From: Cyclina sinensis
Lineage: Eukaryota > Mollusca > Bivalvia > Venerida > Veneridae
NCBI GenBank assembly: GCA_012932295.1
Contig: JAAONU010000002.1
Location: 32,761,485-32,825,484, forward strand
Length of the DNA stretch: 64,000 nt
Direction of reading: 5' to 3'
Part shown: piece after piece, positions 24,677 to 36,721 of the stretch
Numbering within the stretch: position 1 is the stretch's first letter
Layout: each line of letters opens with the position of its first letter
Notes under the pieces: generated by a model
The model's input: the letters and a program-made list of their open reading frames with translations, nothing else
Databases searched by the model: none
Told to the model about the DNA's origin: nothing
Translations under genes and position numbers: made by a program

Positions 24677-25141
24677 TAAAAAATTTGGTATATTGATATT
24701 TAATTTTATACTGATTTTGACTAGAATCTTCCAGTGTTGTTTCAACAAAGAGTTGTAAGAATATTCTTGCCAAGTCTGATGACTTGCAAATATTTCTGCA
24801 GCAACATGTGAAATGTCTGCCATCATCAGTTTACAGCCTAGGTTGACAGGCGTATATTGCATCTGTTCAGCGATTCTCTTGTTTTATTGGACTGTACACA
24901 GCCTATTTCAAAATGCCAAAAGTTGTCTCCATTTCTCCTTCATAATAACTTTTTGACACTCAAGTTGCTTACTACTGTATTTTGTGCTTTTTTTTTAAAT
25001 AAAAAAATTGCATAGGTCATGAAGGCCCTACACATACATGTACATGCAAACATTAAAATTCTTTGAAAGTTTACTGTTCTTTTAAAAAAGATTCCAGTTA
25101 TGTGAGTTTTCTTAAGTTTCTTGAATTTATCTTAATTACAG

Positions 25142-25314
25142 GTATCAAGAACTTTAGTTGTGAAGTCTGCGGAAAGTTCTTTTCTCAGAAAGGAAACCTG
25201 AGGGTGCACATGTCACTTCATAGCAAGAACAGACCTTCCCATGAATGTCCTGTATGCTTACAGACATTTAGTTTTAAGTCCAACTTGACAAAACATCTTC
25301 AAAAGCATGCGTAA
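25142..25314 (+). CDS. C2H2 zinc-finger protein, terminal coding exon
   Basis: Acceptor 'cttaattacag' at 25141. The first two bases complete the split Gly codon. It encodes finger 7 (FSCEVCGKFFSQKGNLRVHMSLH), a short SKNRPS linker and finger 8 (HECPVCLQTFSFKSNLTKHLQKH), then Ala and TAA at 25312-25314. Ending one residue after the last finger is normal for this class. Intron 2 (15351-25141, about 9.8 kb) is swollen by the nested elements described above. No alternative exon with fingers was seen inside it. Confidence 0.9.
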
Positions 25315-26810
25315 TTAGATAATCGTAGGAATAATTGGAGCTCAAACATGCGATAAAAATGTTAACAGAAGTGGAAGCTGACATGAAAAATCAACAGAAA
25401 AACACAGCCAGATAGACTGAAGTTTTCCATTTGTTTAACAAAAGGAAAAAGAAGCTCAAAACAAAACAAAAACTATAGCAACAGGAAAGTTAGATAGAAC
25501 TCTTGAAGTCTATCACACAACAAAAGCTGAACAAGATTAAAAGGAAGGCTCAAGACAGCATAAAAGGTGAAGTAGATTTGAAGTTGAAGACAGTAAGCTA
25601 TAGAAGAATAAGTTCTATAGCAAAACTGCAGATGAAGAGAAAAAATAAGAATAACAGCTATACAATAAGAAAAAGATGGACATGTATGAATGCAAAGCTG
25701 AGGATCGCGATAGAATTAGATAATAAACTTAACCCTTAAGTGAGAGTGTTTCTGATGAATTTTTCTCAAGCTTAAGCTGTTTATGTATTACCTTAGCTGA
25801 ATGCTTCTCAGTTTAAACTGATGATTTGCCTGTGCTGGAATGATTTTATCTAACATGACTTATTACAGATTTTGTTCGAATTATTGTGTCACATGTAGAT
25901 TACTTTATCCTTGGCATTGTTTATGCTGGGCTCACACATTCATGTTGATGCTATCTCTTTGATGTACATTGAATGATTTTGAAATAATCTCTGCCATCTT
26001 ATATAAGTCAAGATCACTCTTTGACATCTTTGAATTAACTAGTCTTGTCACTTTTGTTTTTTAAGGCTATAGCTTCATTATGCATGAATTAATTTACTTC
26101 AAAGTAAAATGTCTCAGTATCCTGTCAAAAAAGCATGATACAAGTCTCTTATGTAAAGGTTAAGGTCTTAGAAGGGATTTTGTAATAACTTTATGTAGAA
26201 GATTCTTAAAGTCAGATAGTGAATATGTGTCATGTATATGTCGAAATTTTCTCAGATAGAGGTCATTTAAAGATGGCATGGCTTTTCCTACCTTTGTCAT
26301 TTGTTATACATGGTGGATTATTTTTAGAAGATCATGGCACATACACATAAGTTGTCAAAAGATTCATGATGGATCTTGCAGACGACAGTAGTTATGATCA
26401 AGGTCATTGTTAATTTTACACTTTGGAATTTTGTTTAGCTCACCTGAGCAGGTGGTGCTTAACGGGTAGCTGTTAGGATAGGCGATTGTCTTCACTGAAG
26501 TGTTTATGAAATGCTTTTCTGTTTGTGTTGAATGAATGCATTGAAGAATAAGAATGCTAAGACACGACAAAATCGCCGAGTACAGACCAGAATTAATTAT
26601 TAATGATGAAATAGGTTTGATACATGTAGGTAGATAATATACAGTAAAAGACATTCCTCAAATAAAGGTATTTTACATCAAGTCATATTAATAAATTGTA
26701 ACTAAAGACTGTTCTACAGAACACCGAACATAATTGCGTTTTCAGTAAAGAAAGCTGCAATTAAACATATAGCATATTGCATATGTTGAAGAGGAACAAA
26801 TAAAGTTGCA
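25315..26810 (+). other. Probable 3' UTR of the zinc-finger gene and following DNA
   Basis: A-rich sequence follows the stop. Candidate AATAAA signals are at about 26687 and 26798. A solitary 'tagctcacctgagcaggtgg' stem-loop at about 26435 looks like an isolated 5' element end. The 78-aa Lys-rich ORF at 25503-25739 has no domain and is probably UTR. Confidence 0.4.
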
Positions 26811-28745
26811 ATGAGATGATAGCGCATTCAGTTAACATAAAGCATGATGTTATTCAGCAAAATATAGGTTTACATGCCGTAACGCAGTATGGAATCAAGC
26901 ATAATGCAAGTTCCAATGTCACCAAGCTTGATGGAATCAAACGTAATGTAAGTACCAATGTCACCAAGCAAGGAGGAATAAATGCAGTAATTCTGTTTCA
27001 TACTTTTCTAGATTGTTCTGATTTTTGGTTAACAGACTGACAACTTTTATATTTATTCTATCTAGACAACGTTATAATTGTTACGACACAGTTTGAAGTG
27101 GTGCATAAACACACAAGAAATTTGATTGGATTTTTTGCTCTTTTGTGTCTTTTGCCTGAACCTGAGGTGACAACACCCTCCATATTTCTGGATTTACTTT
27201 TGGGGGTGTTGGTACTACCAATACTACCAGGCATTTGGCATAAGGAGACAACTTTGCTGGTTCTTTTAAGCTTGCTTCATTATTTTGATACCTCTACAGA
27301 TTTTAAATAGAGATCCTGGTACTGTTAAGTAAAATAGTTTAGTTTGAAACCAAGATTAATACACCGGATTGAATGGTGTATGAATTATTGTTTTGTGGTA
27401 ATCTGGGTTTGTGTAAGTTGTCATTCAGTTTGGCAATGGTTTAAAAGATTCCAGGTTTAAAGAGCAGATAAACATGTAGGTTCTGTTGTTTATCACATTT
27501 AATGTTAAATTTTGTTTTTTAAGTTTCTGAAAATTGTTCCACTTTACATGTGATTTTTATTCTTAGCACCAACATTTCATTTAGTATTTTTATGATTTCA
27601 CAAAATAGGAACTTCCCTAAATGAACCAAACATAGTTGGTTGCCTGTTATGTGACTTGTGTATAAAGATATACATCTAGTAGTATTTATGTAGTCATCAA
27701 ATAAACCAAAGTATAGACATTGTGAATCGGTTTTGTTTTCATTTCAGGTTTGTAGTCAGTAGATACAGTTTTAATGAGGTTGTTCATTCAAGAGCGTTCC
27801 AAATAGCAGAGCAGTCAGGTTTTCTTGTGCTAGGTGTGTTATAACACTGTGGAATTCAACAAAAGCATGATATTTAGTTATTCAAGTTGTAGAACCACAG
27901 AAGTAAAGGGAACAGTAACACTACCTTGTTTTGCTATCCAAGCTTACTCTTCATTTTCTCTCAAGAAACTACTCATAATGCAGCTAATCACTTGAAGGAA
28001 GAACCTGTAACTTACATTACAGTAAATTAATTGGTTCCCCTTTCACAGGTAGGTGAACACACATTTCTGCAACAGGACACCTTTTACTTCAGATAGGTTT
28101 CAAATCTGAGACATTTGAAGCTGACAATTATGGCCTAACAACTGGGCGATAGAGGCCGACTATAAGGGTTAGCTTTGTACATAACAGTGTATTTTAAGTG
28201 CTTCTCAATCCGAAACTCTGTTCAAACCAAGAAGTTAAAAAAAGAAGTCAATTTAAAGTTAAACCTGGTATTAAAGGCAGTGATACATTATTAGAAGTGT
28301 TCAGCTGAAACTTGTCCACTTAAGGTATTAGAATGCTAATAAACATTTTTTCAGCCCTCATTAAATTGAGATTTTTTAATAAAAATACTACCCTAGGACA
28401 AAATATAGACCATATGAGACCCTTTTACCATGGGGGTTTCAAGAAATGACAAATATTTACTTCGAACCTCACCTGACTTAGTGAGTTTATAAGGTATAGA
28501 GAAACACAATGCTTTTTCTAAGACTGACCATAAAAACAACTGTTACTTGGTATGTAATCATTCACATTATGAAGACCTACTGACTGCTGACAAAAAACAA
28601 ATAGAATGAAAAGCCAAAAGTGAAAAGAAATGAAATATGATTATAAACATAGCACAAATTTACCCCACCCACTTCTTTATGAGGGAATGTTATCAATGTA
28701 AACTTCAACATAAATCTTTAGGGCTTCAAATTAGCTATAATTATA
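26811..28745. other. Intergenic DNA with a short duplication
   Basis: A direct duplication of about 48 bp ('ccaatgtcaccaag' at 26914 and 26958) lies at about 26890-26975. An eroded element end 'ttaccccacccacttcttta' then 'tgagggaatgttat' is at about 28660-28692. No supported gene; short ORFs lack homologous features. Confidence 0.45.
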
Positions 28746-29960
28746 TAGGAGTCACCCGGTGGTTGGTTGTTCGGTCGGTCGGGGTTTACCTTGTCCAGAG
28801 CATAACTTGAAAACTGCTGGTTGGAATTCAATGCAATTTCATACAATGGTCAAGCACAATGAGAGGAAGTGCAGTGTCCAAGAATCATAACTCCATCTTC
28901 ACTTTTTTTCAGAGTTATTGCCCTTTATTGGTTTTCCTTGTCCGGAACCTAACTTGAAAACTACTTGTTGGAATTCAGTACAACTTCATACAATGGTCAA
29001 GCACAATGAGAGGAAGTGCAGTGTCCAAGAGTCATAACTCCATGTTCATTATTTGCAGAGTTATTGCCCTTTGTTGGTTTTCCTTTGTATGGAGCAAAAC
29101 TTGAAAACTACTGGTTGGAATTCATTGCAACTTCACACAGTGGTCAATCACAATGGGAGGAAGTGCTGTGTCCAAGAATCATAACTCCAAATTCACTATT
29201 TTTAGAGTTATTGCCCATTGTTGTTTTTTTGTCCGGAGCATAACTTGAAAACTACTAGTTTGAATTCAATGCAACATCATACAATGGTCAAGCACAATGA
29301 GAGGAAGTGCAGTGTTCAAGAATCATAACTCCATCTTCACTGTTTTCAGAATTATTGCCCTTTATTGGTTTTCCTTGTCCGGAGCATAACTTGAAAACTA
29401 CTGGTTGGAATTCAGTGCAACTTCATACAATCGTCAAGCACAATGAGAGGAAGTGCAGTGTCCAAGAACCATAACTCCATCTTCTCTATTTGCAGAGTTA
29501 TTACCTTAGTTTGTTTTCTTTATTTGGAGCATAACTTGAAAACTACTGGTTGGAATTCAATGCAACTTCATACAGTGATCAAGCACAATAAGAGAAAGTG
29601 CACTGTATAAGAGCTTTAACTCCATCTTCACTATTTGCAGAGTTATTGCCCTTCCTTGGATTTCCTTTTCCAGACTATAATTTGGAAACTCGTGGTTGGA
29701 ATTCAATGCAAGTTCATACAATGGTCAAGCACATTTAGTGGATGTGCAATGTACAAGAGCTATAACTCTGTCTTCACTGTTTGCACAGTTATTGCCCTTT
29801 GTTAGTTTTCTTTGTCTTGAGAACAACTTGAAAACTATTTTTTTGGAATTCAATGCAACTTCATACAATTGTCAAGCGCAATGAGAGGAAATGCTATGTA
29901 CAAGAACTATAACTCTCTTTAATTGCCCACAACCATAACTCTTTTTCATTTTTTTACAAA
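28746..29960 (+). repeat. Eight-copy tandem array, about 147-bp unit
   Basis: The lead-in is 'ggttgttcggtcggtcgggg' (28762). Units follow with 'gagcataacttgaaaactac' at about 28797, 28947, 29093, 29236, 29385 and 29527, plus 'caatggtcaagcacaatgag', 'gaagtgcagtgtccaagaat' and 'gcagagttattgcccttt'. The last units are more diverged. ORFs here (75 and 62 aa) are repeat readings. Confidence 0.8.
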
Positions 29961-30400
29961 GTATTCTGTTACTAAATTGATAACATCCTCTGTTCTGTAG
30001 CAGTGTTTTGGGGGTATTAATCACATTTAGTGATAGCTCTAGTTATTTTTATTCATGTACTATTCCTAACAAATTGGCAAAATATCTTATTCTTTTACTG
30101 TCTAGTTTTGGAGAAATTAATAACTGAAATCACAGATATCACCAATTTACCATGTTGAAACGCTTTGTTACAATTAAAATATATTTAAAATGAAAGAAAC
30201 TGAATTTAAATTCTATAAAAGTTAGTTCTCCAAAACCAAAACAAGAAACGCCGCCATGCAACAAAACCAGGTTTTCAATGTTTCACCAAATAATTTTACA
30301 AAAGAAAACTGTTTTTTTTTTTAAAGACAAATGTGAACCTGATCTAAACCCAAGAACTCATGAATGAGGACTCCTAAAAATCCATAACTATACCATAAAA

Positions 30401-31660
30401 ACAAGAGGGCCATGATGGCCCTAAATCACTCACTTGAGTCTCATTGCTCATGTTACAAGTATCATTACTGGTTGTTATGGGTGTTCGTTGTTCACAAATT
30501 CTAATAAGTTTGCATTAAGTTTGAAGACTCTAGGTGTAATGGTACTCAATTTTTTTAGCAGAAATAGTTTTACTCTACAGGTCCCAGTGACTTTGACCTA
30601 CAGACCCCAAAAACAATAGGGTTCTTCTAATATAATTACCCTATAAAGTTTGAAGGTTCTGGGTGTAATGATACTCCAGTTACTGAGAAGAAATAGTTTT
30701 CACTCTACAGGTCCCTGTGACCTTGACTTTTGACCAACTGACCCCAAAAATGATAGGGTTCTTATACTGAGTAAAGACAATCATCCTATGAATTTTGAAG
30801 GCTCTGGCTAAAATCGTACTCCAGTTACTGAGCAGAAACAGTTTTCACTCTAAAGGTCCCTGTGAACTTAACCTTTGACCTATGGACCCTAAAAACAATA
30901 GAGTTCTTCTAATACAACTAGAACTATCACTAAAAGTGATTAATACCCCCACATGGGTGCTTGATACTGGAACTGGAAAGCTTAGAATCAATGGCATAAA
31001 GTGACATAAGAAACATGGAAATATGTATATATTTTATATTTAATAATATTGTACATAGAGAAAACAATTACCGGTAGACCATTGAACTGTATATTTTCTA
31101 GTAGAACTTGCTGATGCTCTAGCTGATCTCTTCTGGAATAAGACATCTAGAGCATTCACAAGCTTTACTTCAAACACGATCCTCATCAAATTTTACAAGT
31201 ACATATTTGGGCTTGAATGCATCCTTATCCATCTGGGAAAGAATCCCTGACTGTTCCTGTAACTCATGAGGTATCATCCAGAAACTGTCTTTCTATTCTT
31301 AGTTAAAGTGAACAGTGACCTTGATCCAACTGGCCCAATTTTCAATCCCAAGCGTCGTCTTTATAGAAACTATCTTTAAAGAAAGTTTCATCACAATATC
31401 TCATTCGTAACTGAAGTTACTAGTATTGAGCAGAAACCTTTTTTATTTTTAGTAACAGTGACCTTGACACTGACCTCAGCAGCCCAAAAGTCGAACTTGA
31501 CCTGTATTTTATGATGTTACACCTGTGTACCAAAAATGGTTTAAATTTGTTAAGCCTTTCATGGCAAGTTTCATTAAATCTGGCCCACTGGTTTCAGAGG
31601 AGATGTTGTTTGAATGAAAAGTTGATGACAGACGGACGGAGGATGGACAAAGACTGATCA
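30401..31660 (-). mobile_element. Minus-oriented tandem-repeat element
   Basis: It opens (3' end on the minus strand) with acaag and the hairpin agggccatgatggccct (30401-30423). Units follow with 'gaccttgacttttgaccaac' and 'atagggttctt'. The far side holds the reverse complement of the leader seen at 16470-16500 ('ctggtttcagaggagatgtt', 31590) and 'acagacggacgga'. It contains a second terminus at 30918-30940. The 5' stem-loop is not intact. Confidence 0.6.
30918..30960 (-). mobile_element. Helitron-like 3' terminus (hairpin plus CTAGT)
   Basis: On the minus strand: hairpin atcacttttagtgat (30940-30926), then 'agttctagttg'. This is the same arrangement as at 34734 and 42086. It marks an insertion into the 30401 element; its 5' end could not be placed. 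Confidence 0.5.
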
Positions 31661-31856
31661 GAAACTAAATCCCCAACTAGAGACTATATGACTGTTAAAC
31701 ATTTGTGCAATGCAACATATACGTTTAAACATTATGCATGAAGCCACAAAAATAACTTTGAGTGTGTACGAAATGCATGCAGGTGTCAGGATGCTATATA
31801 CAAAGTATCATCAAGATCGGTTAATTTAAACCCAACTTTATTGGTAACTGATTTTT

Positions 31857-32252
31857 AGCTTTTTTATTAGGATCGATCAATGTCCGTTGTCTGTCGTCCG
31901 TCCACACTTAGTTTGTTAACATCCTAGTGGTCACATTTTTGCCTCAATTGTCATGAAACTTAGTCAGCATGTTTGTCCCAGTGATTACTTGGACAAGTTC
32001 GAACATGGGTTATCTGGGATGAAAAACTAGGTCACAAAGCCCAAAAATAGAAAAACCTTGTTAACAATCTAGAGGCTACATTTTCCATCCAAATATCCTG
32101 GAAATTTGTCAGAAAGGTTGTCTCAATAATTTCTAGCTTAAATTCAAATATGGGTCTACAGGGTTCAAAATCTAGGTCACAGAGCCTAAATGTGGAAAAA
32201 CCTTGTTAACATTCTAGAGGCTACTTTTTCAGTTCAAATATCCTGGAAATTC
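31857..32252 (+). mobile_element. Truncated 146-bp-family element abutting an ORF
   Basis: A 5' leader 'gtccgttgtctgtcgtccgt' (31882) and about two and a half units of the inner-nest family ('cttgttaaca...tctagagg', 'tatcctggaaattt'). It stops abruptly at about 32252 inside a unit, exactly where the minus-strand ORF 32898-32221 starts to diverge from repeat sequence. No 3' hairpin. Confidence 0.7.
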
Positions 32253-32898
32253 GTCTTTCTGATTTTTGGGCTTTTTTAAGTTCTTTGCCAAGTTTTACCA
32301 TTCCACTGTTCAATGATGGGCCAAAGATTGCACTTGTTACACTGTTTATGAACCCAGTAGACTTTGACTTTGTGATTTCTTGTTTAGCTTTAGGAATTGA
32401 GAGTTTTACTGGAGATGAAGCTTCTTTCCTTTGCGTGTCTTTATTTTCTGGAATTGTGTCAGCAAGGGCCCTGAATACTGTGTTTCTCCAAATCATGGAC
32501 TTGTTTCCCTGTACATATATTTTACCAGTCTTGTAGGAAGTAATAACAAGCTTTTCTTTCTCAATCATTGCTGTTGTTATTCTGCCAGTTTTGGGTTGAT
32601 TTACATTGAAACTGTAAATGTCTGATAATTTTGTCATGATATAATGGAAGTCACCACTTTGATGGAATGTTATTGTTATACATTCTCCTAAACAAGTAAT
32701 TTTAATGTCATAAACAGACCCAATGTTCTTATCTTGGTAATCCACTTGGATATCTGAAGCTGAGAAGCCAGAAAATTGACTGTCGTCTGTTGCCATACCC
32801 CAATCTAATAACAAGGTTTCAACTTCTTTGAAAACCCGGTTAAAAAGTTGACAACACATAACTGACACAGTGCAATCATAAAAGCTCATCCTTAGCAT
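32221..32898 (-). CDS. Uncharacterised 225-aa protein, repeat-encoded C-terminus
   Basis: An intronless open frame of 225 codons, far longer than expected in this AT-rich DNA. I do not recognise a family. The N-terminal 130 residues alternate hydrophobic and polar residues (VYDIKITCLG, CITITFHQSG, KLVITSYKTGKIYVQGNK, then MIWRN), suggesting a beta-rich domain. Residues 155-225 are Lys/Ser-rich. No signal peptide or membrane helix is evident. The last nine or so residues (SRIFELKK and stop) are encoded by the 146-bp repeat read in reverse, so an element truncation appears to have supplied the stop. An acceptor-like 'ctgtttttag' lies just upstream of the ATG and an in-frame TAG nine bases before it, so it could be a terminal exon. 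The start is 134 bp past the DTWD1 stop, on the same strand. Confidence 0.5.
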   Translation of the reverse strand: MLRMSFYDCTVSVMCCQLFNRVFKEVETLLLDWGMATDDSQFSGFSASDIQVDYQDKNIGSVYDIKITCLGECITITFHQSGDFHYIMTKLSDIYSFNVNQPKTGRITTAMIEKEKLVITSYKTGKIYVQGNKSMIWRNTVFRALADTIPENKDTQRKEASSPVKLSIPKAKQEITKSKSTGFINSVTSAIFGPSLNSGMVKLGKELKKAQKSERRISRIFELKK

Positions 32899-33032
32899 AC
32901 TGTGCTAAAAACAGACTGAAATGGATCAATACATACCTCCAATTTATAAAGGGGTATGTTTCAACAAATTCTCACTAGATGTCATGACACACTGCAATGG
33001 GCTCAAAATAAAATCACTATATTGGCATAATT

Positions 33033-33289
33033 TTATTTTTCCAATCTTTTCTTATAAGCTTTTAGATCGTTACCTCCATCGTACAATGTTCTGATCTTTC
33101 TGTACATGTAAGTGAAGAAGAATAACAAATTGTCGTATTCTCCATTATACTTGTTTTCTATAAAGTGTTCATGATATTCCCTCAGGAAGTAATAAATTGC
33201 TTCTATTGTAGACAGATAGGTGTTTGGGATATCCTTCTGGTGACGCCAAAATTTTGTCTCCTGTTGTTTAAGTTCCAAACATTGAAGAC
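33033..33289 (-). CDS. DTWD1: DTWD1, coding exon 4 (terminal)
   Basis: Acceptor ttttttccag at 33290-33291; the first two bases complete the Gly codon begun in exon 3. It encodes LQCLELKQQETKFWRHQK, TYLSTIEAIYYFLREYHE and YDNLLFFFTYMYRKI, the conserved C-terminal part of DTW-domain proteins. It ends ...KKRLEK with TAA at 33035-33033. The stop overlaps an AATAAA hexamer (aaaaataaaa), so the polyadenylation signal may coincide with the stop or lie further downstream. Confidence 0.93.
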
Positions 33290-33325
33290 CTGGAAAAAAA
33301 AAATAAATGTGTATCAATGGATAGT

Positions 33326-34502
33326 AAAACAAGAGCACTGCTGGGTGGAGCATTATATGCCTGAAAGGTGTTTTTTCTAAGTATGATACATTTGTGATAT
33401 AAGGGCTTTAAAATCAAATGATTTGCTTTAAATTTTGAATTTTTTTTACCTCTGACCTGCTGACCCCAAAGTCAATAGGGGTCATTCGCTCAATGTGTGC
33501 AACCATTACATGAATTTTGAAGTATCTTTTTGAAAAATGGTTGTCGACTTACAGAGTGTAAATTATTCTAAACATTTAGGTCACTGTGACCCTGACCTCT
33601 GACATACTGATCCCAAAATGTATAGGGGTCATTCACTCAATGTGAGAAATCATGATATAAAGTTTGATGTATCTATAACAAATGATTGTCAAGTTACATG
33701 GCAGAAATGGTTTTAAATGTTATGTCACTGTGACCTTGACCTTTGACCTACTTACCCCAAAATCAATAGGGGTCATTCACTTCATGTGTGCAACCATTAC
33801 ATGAATTTTGAAGTCTCTAAGACAAATGGTTGTCAAGTAACAGAGAGAAACTGATTCTAAACATTTTGGTCACTGTTACCTTGACCTTTGACATACTGAT
33901 CCCATTATGTATAGAGGTCATCTACTCAATGTGTGCAATTATGATATGAAGTTTGAAGTCTCTATAACAAATGATTGTCAAGTTACATGGCAGAAATGGT
34001 TTTCAATGTTAAGGTCTATGTGACCTTGACCTTTTACCTAATGACCCCAAAATCAATAGGGGCCATTCATGCAATGTGTGCAACCATTATACAAATCTTG
34101 AAATCTATATGATAAATGGTTGTCGAGTTACTGAGTGTAAATGATTCTAAACATTTAGGTCACTGTGACCTTGACCTTTGACATACTTAACCAAAAATGT
34201 ATAGGGTTCATCTACTCAATGTGTCCAATCATGATATAAAGTTTGAAGTCTCTACAACAAATGATTATCAATTAACATGGCAGAAATGGTTTTCAATGTT
34301 AAGGTCTATACGACCTTGACATTTGAGCTACTGACTCCCAAGATCAATAGGGGTCGTACACTCAATGTGGGCAATAATCATATTAAGGTAAAAGACTGTA
34401 GGCCAAAGAGTACTCAAGTTATCCTCCAGAAACCAAATTGCTAACGGACAGACGGATGCCCTGGACCATAACATAATAAGCCCCCTTCGGGCATATAATT
34501 AA
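33326..34502 (-). mobile_element. Tandem-repeat element in DTWD1 intron 3
   Basis: Plus-strand left end 'acaagagcactgctgggtgg' (33330); right end 'taagcccccttcgggcatat' (34477). The core has about seven 145-bp units ('tgaccttgacctttgac', 'ccccaaaatcaataggggtc', 'aaatggttgtcaagt') alternating between two subtypes, with monomers 1, 3 and 5 more like each other than like 2, 4 and 6. The acaag end places its 3' end on the left, so it points with DTWD1 transcription. Confidence 0.75.
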
Positions 34503-34733
34503 AAAGAAAATGAACTGTTTAAGCTGAGTTCAAACTGTACTTTAAAATGAGTGCAAACTTTAAAAGTAAGTAAGGAATTACTTGTGTATTAATTTGGGAA
34601 TAAAAACGACACCATTCAATTCCATCTTAAATACAACAGAATCAAAGCAGAAATGGGAATTCCATTCAACGTATTTGAAATGAATTGAGCATCATACAAA
34701 CCCTCTAGACAGAAGGGAAGTTACAATCTAAAA

Positions 34734-35622
34734 CTAGAACAGTCATTGAAGATGACAAATACTCCTGCAACTGTGCACTGACTAAACAGCAGAAGCAAAT
34801 CTGAACTCTCATAAAGCTATGATGCCAGTATACAAAGACAACTGAAAGACTAGCTACAAGCTGACATAAATCTGCATGTAAAAATGATACAAGTTCAATA
34901 GGAGATAACTCTAGGATGTCTTGATGGATACGAATAAAATATAATGTCTTGCACATCTACACTGTGTATTGACTATGCCTGACAAGTTTCAGTTCAATCT
35001 GTTGAAAACAGATGAAGGAGTTTGTGCCACAAGGTATGTCAAACGTGTCAAAAGTTCAAGGGCAATAATTGTGCCTGGCTAGGTATGCATCAGAAATATG
35101 TCTTTCACATCTTCATTTCCTAATTACTATCTCTGCCAAGTGTCATTTCCAGCAGTTGAAAATGATGAGAAGTTTGTGCCGCAAAGTATATATTAATCAA
35201 GAATGGGAAAGAGTATAAGTTCAAGGGGTAATAACTGCACTGCCTTCAAGGATTTGCGTCAAAAAAATATCATGCACATCTACACTGCCTGGTGACCATT
35301 TCCGCCAAGTTTCATTTCAATTGCTTGAAAACTGAAGGAGGGGTTTGCGACACAAGTTTAAGATGTCAAAATTTACAAACATGGAAAAGGGTATAATTTC
35401 AAGGGGCAATGCCTGTATGGATATGCATCATTAATATGTCTTGCAGATCTACATTGCCTAGTGACCATTCCTGAAAAGTTTCATTTCAATCAGTTTAGAA
35501 CTAAAGGAGGACTTCATTATGTAAGGTTTAGATGTCAAACGTGACAGACCGATCAACCGACCGACTGATGGCCAGGGTGATTCCAGTATACATCCCTGCA
35601 AACTTTGTTTGCTGGGTATAAT
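34734..35622 (-). mobile_element. Helitron-like element with CTAGT end, DTWD1 intron 3
   Basis: Minus-strand 3' end: hairpin gtcat, loop cttca, atgac, then 'tgttctagt' (34734-34760). Core of about four 160-bp units ('atgtcttgcacatctacact', 'aagtttcatttcaat'). The 5' end has 'ccagcaaacaaagtttgc' as a hairpin (35598-35616), preceded on the minus strand by 'taattataccc'. Leader 'ggtcggttgatcggtctgtc' near 35545. No ORF for a Rep/helicase. Confidence 0.7.
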
Positions 35623-36721
35623 TACAACAGCATTTAACGATAAAATATCACAAACTTCTCTGAACTGTTTACGATATACAATGTATATAAAATGATTAAA
35701 TCTAAAAATAAACCATCTTAATTTGCTGAAGCAATTTCATGTGAAAAATTATAAACACTGTATTGACTCAAAGGCAAAGTCAAAATTATATATCCATACG
35801 CCAAGTGCTAGGGTACCATTGAACATTTAACAGGCTTCGGGAGAAGGCAGAAAACCATTATTTGCAAATAAAAATATTTTTGGCAATATTAAAACAACTG
35901 TTGCCATTTAGGTTTTGTCATATATCAAGTAAGTATTGGACTTGGAAAAATTACATAAATCTCTGACTACATCCTTTGTCGGTATCACTTTTATAAGGTC
36001 AATAATCCTCATATTAACCTGATCAAAAGTGATAATTGTATAGTATGTGGTTAAGATCAGTATGACTGAATTATGGTATGGCTAAGTAGTAGTATACACA
36101 TGCAGTTTTTTTCATTACAGGATGGCCCTGAGAAGGGAATGTCTGATGCTCAAAACCTGCAGTTTTGTTAATCAAATATACCTATCACTATCAAGATTCT
36201 ATTGAGAGCCTAGATGAGATGGATTTGTTTAATTTTGTTCATTTGGGGTAAATCACTGTTTCAACAGTTGTGTCAGGTAAGCAGTTTACCTTGCCATAAG
36301 TCTGGAAAGAAACACTTCCTATGCACAAGACCCCCTTTCTAGATCCATCTGATGACATCCCTAAATTTCTCATATAAATGTTTATGGTCAGTGACTGGGC
36401 TCAATTCAATGACTTTCTATCAGTGATAGGTTATGTGACTTCAAGTCATCAACTTAAATCATTAGATTTAAGATGAAAGAGGCAGTCTAGACTGACACTT
36501 GGCTGAAAGCTTCTGAGAAGCTATAGGGTGAAAGAGGCTCTATGTAAAAACAACATAATAAAACCCTTGTCTATCTAGTGAAATATGTTTTATACTCTCC
36601 CCAAATATGCTGAGACTTTTCCTGATGCACATGAGCCTCAGTCATTCTAAAAACATTTTACAAGACAGATATGTTCACAATGGTTACAGAATAGTTATAA
36701 CCAGTTACAAGAAAAATTTAC

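Noticed and set aside
25503..25739. 78-aa Lys-rich ORF as a continuation of the zinc-finger protein
   Set aside because: It follows the in-frame stop at 25312-25314 with no donor before the stop; most likely 3' UTR.
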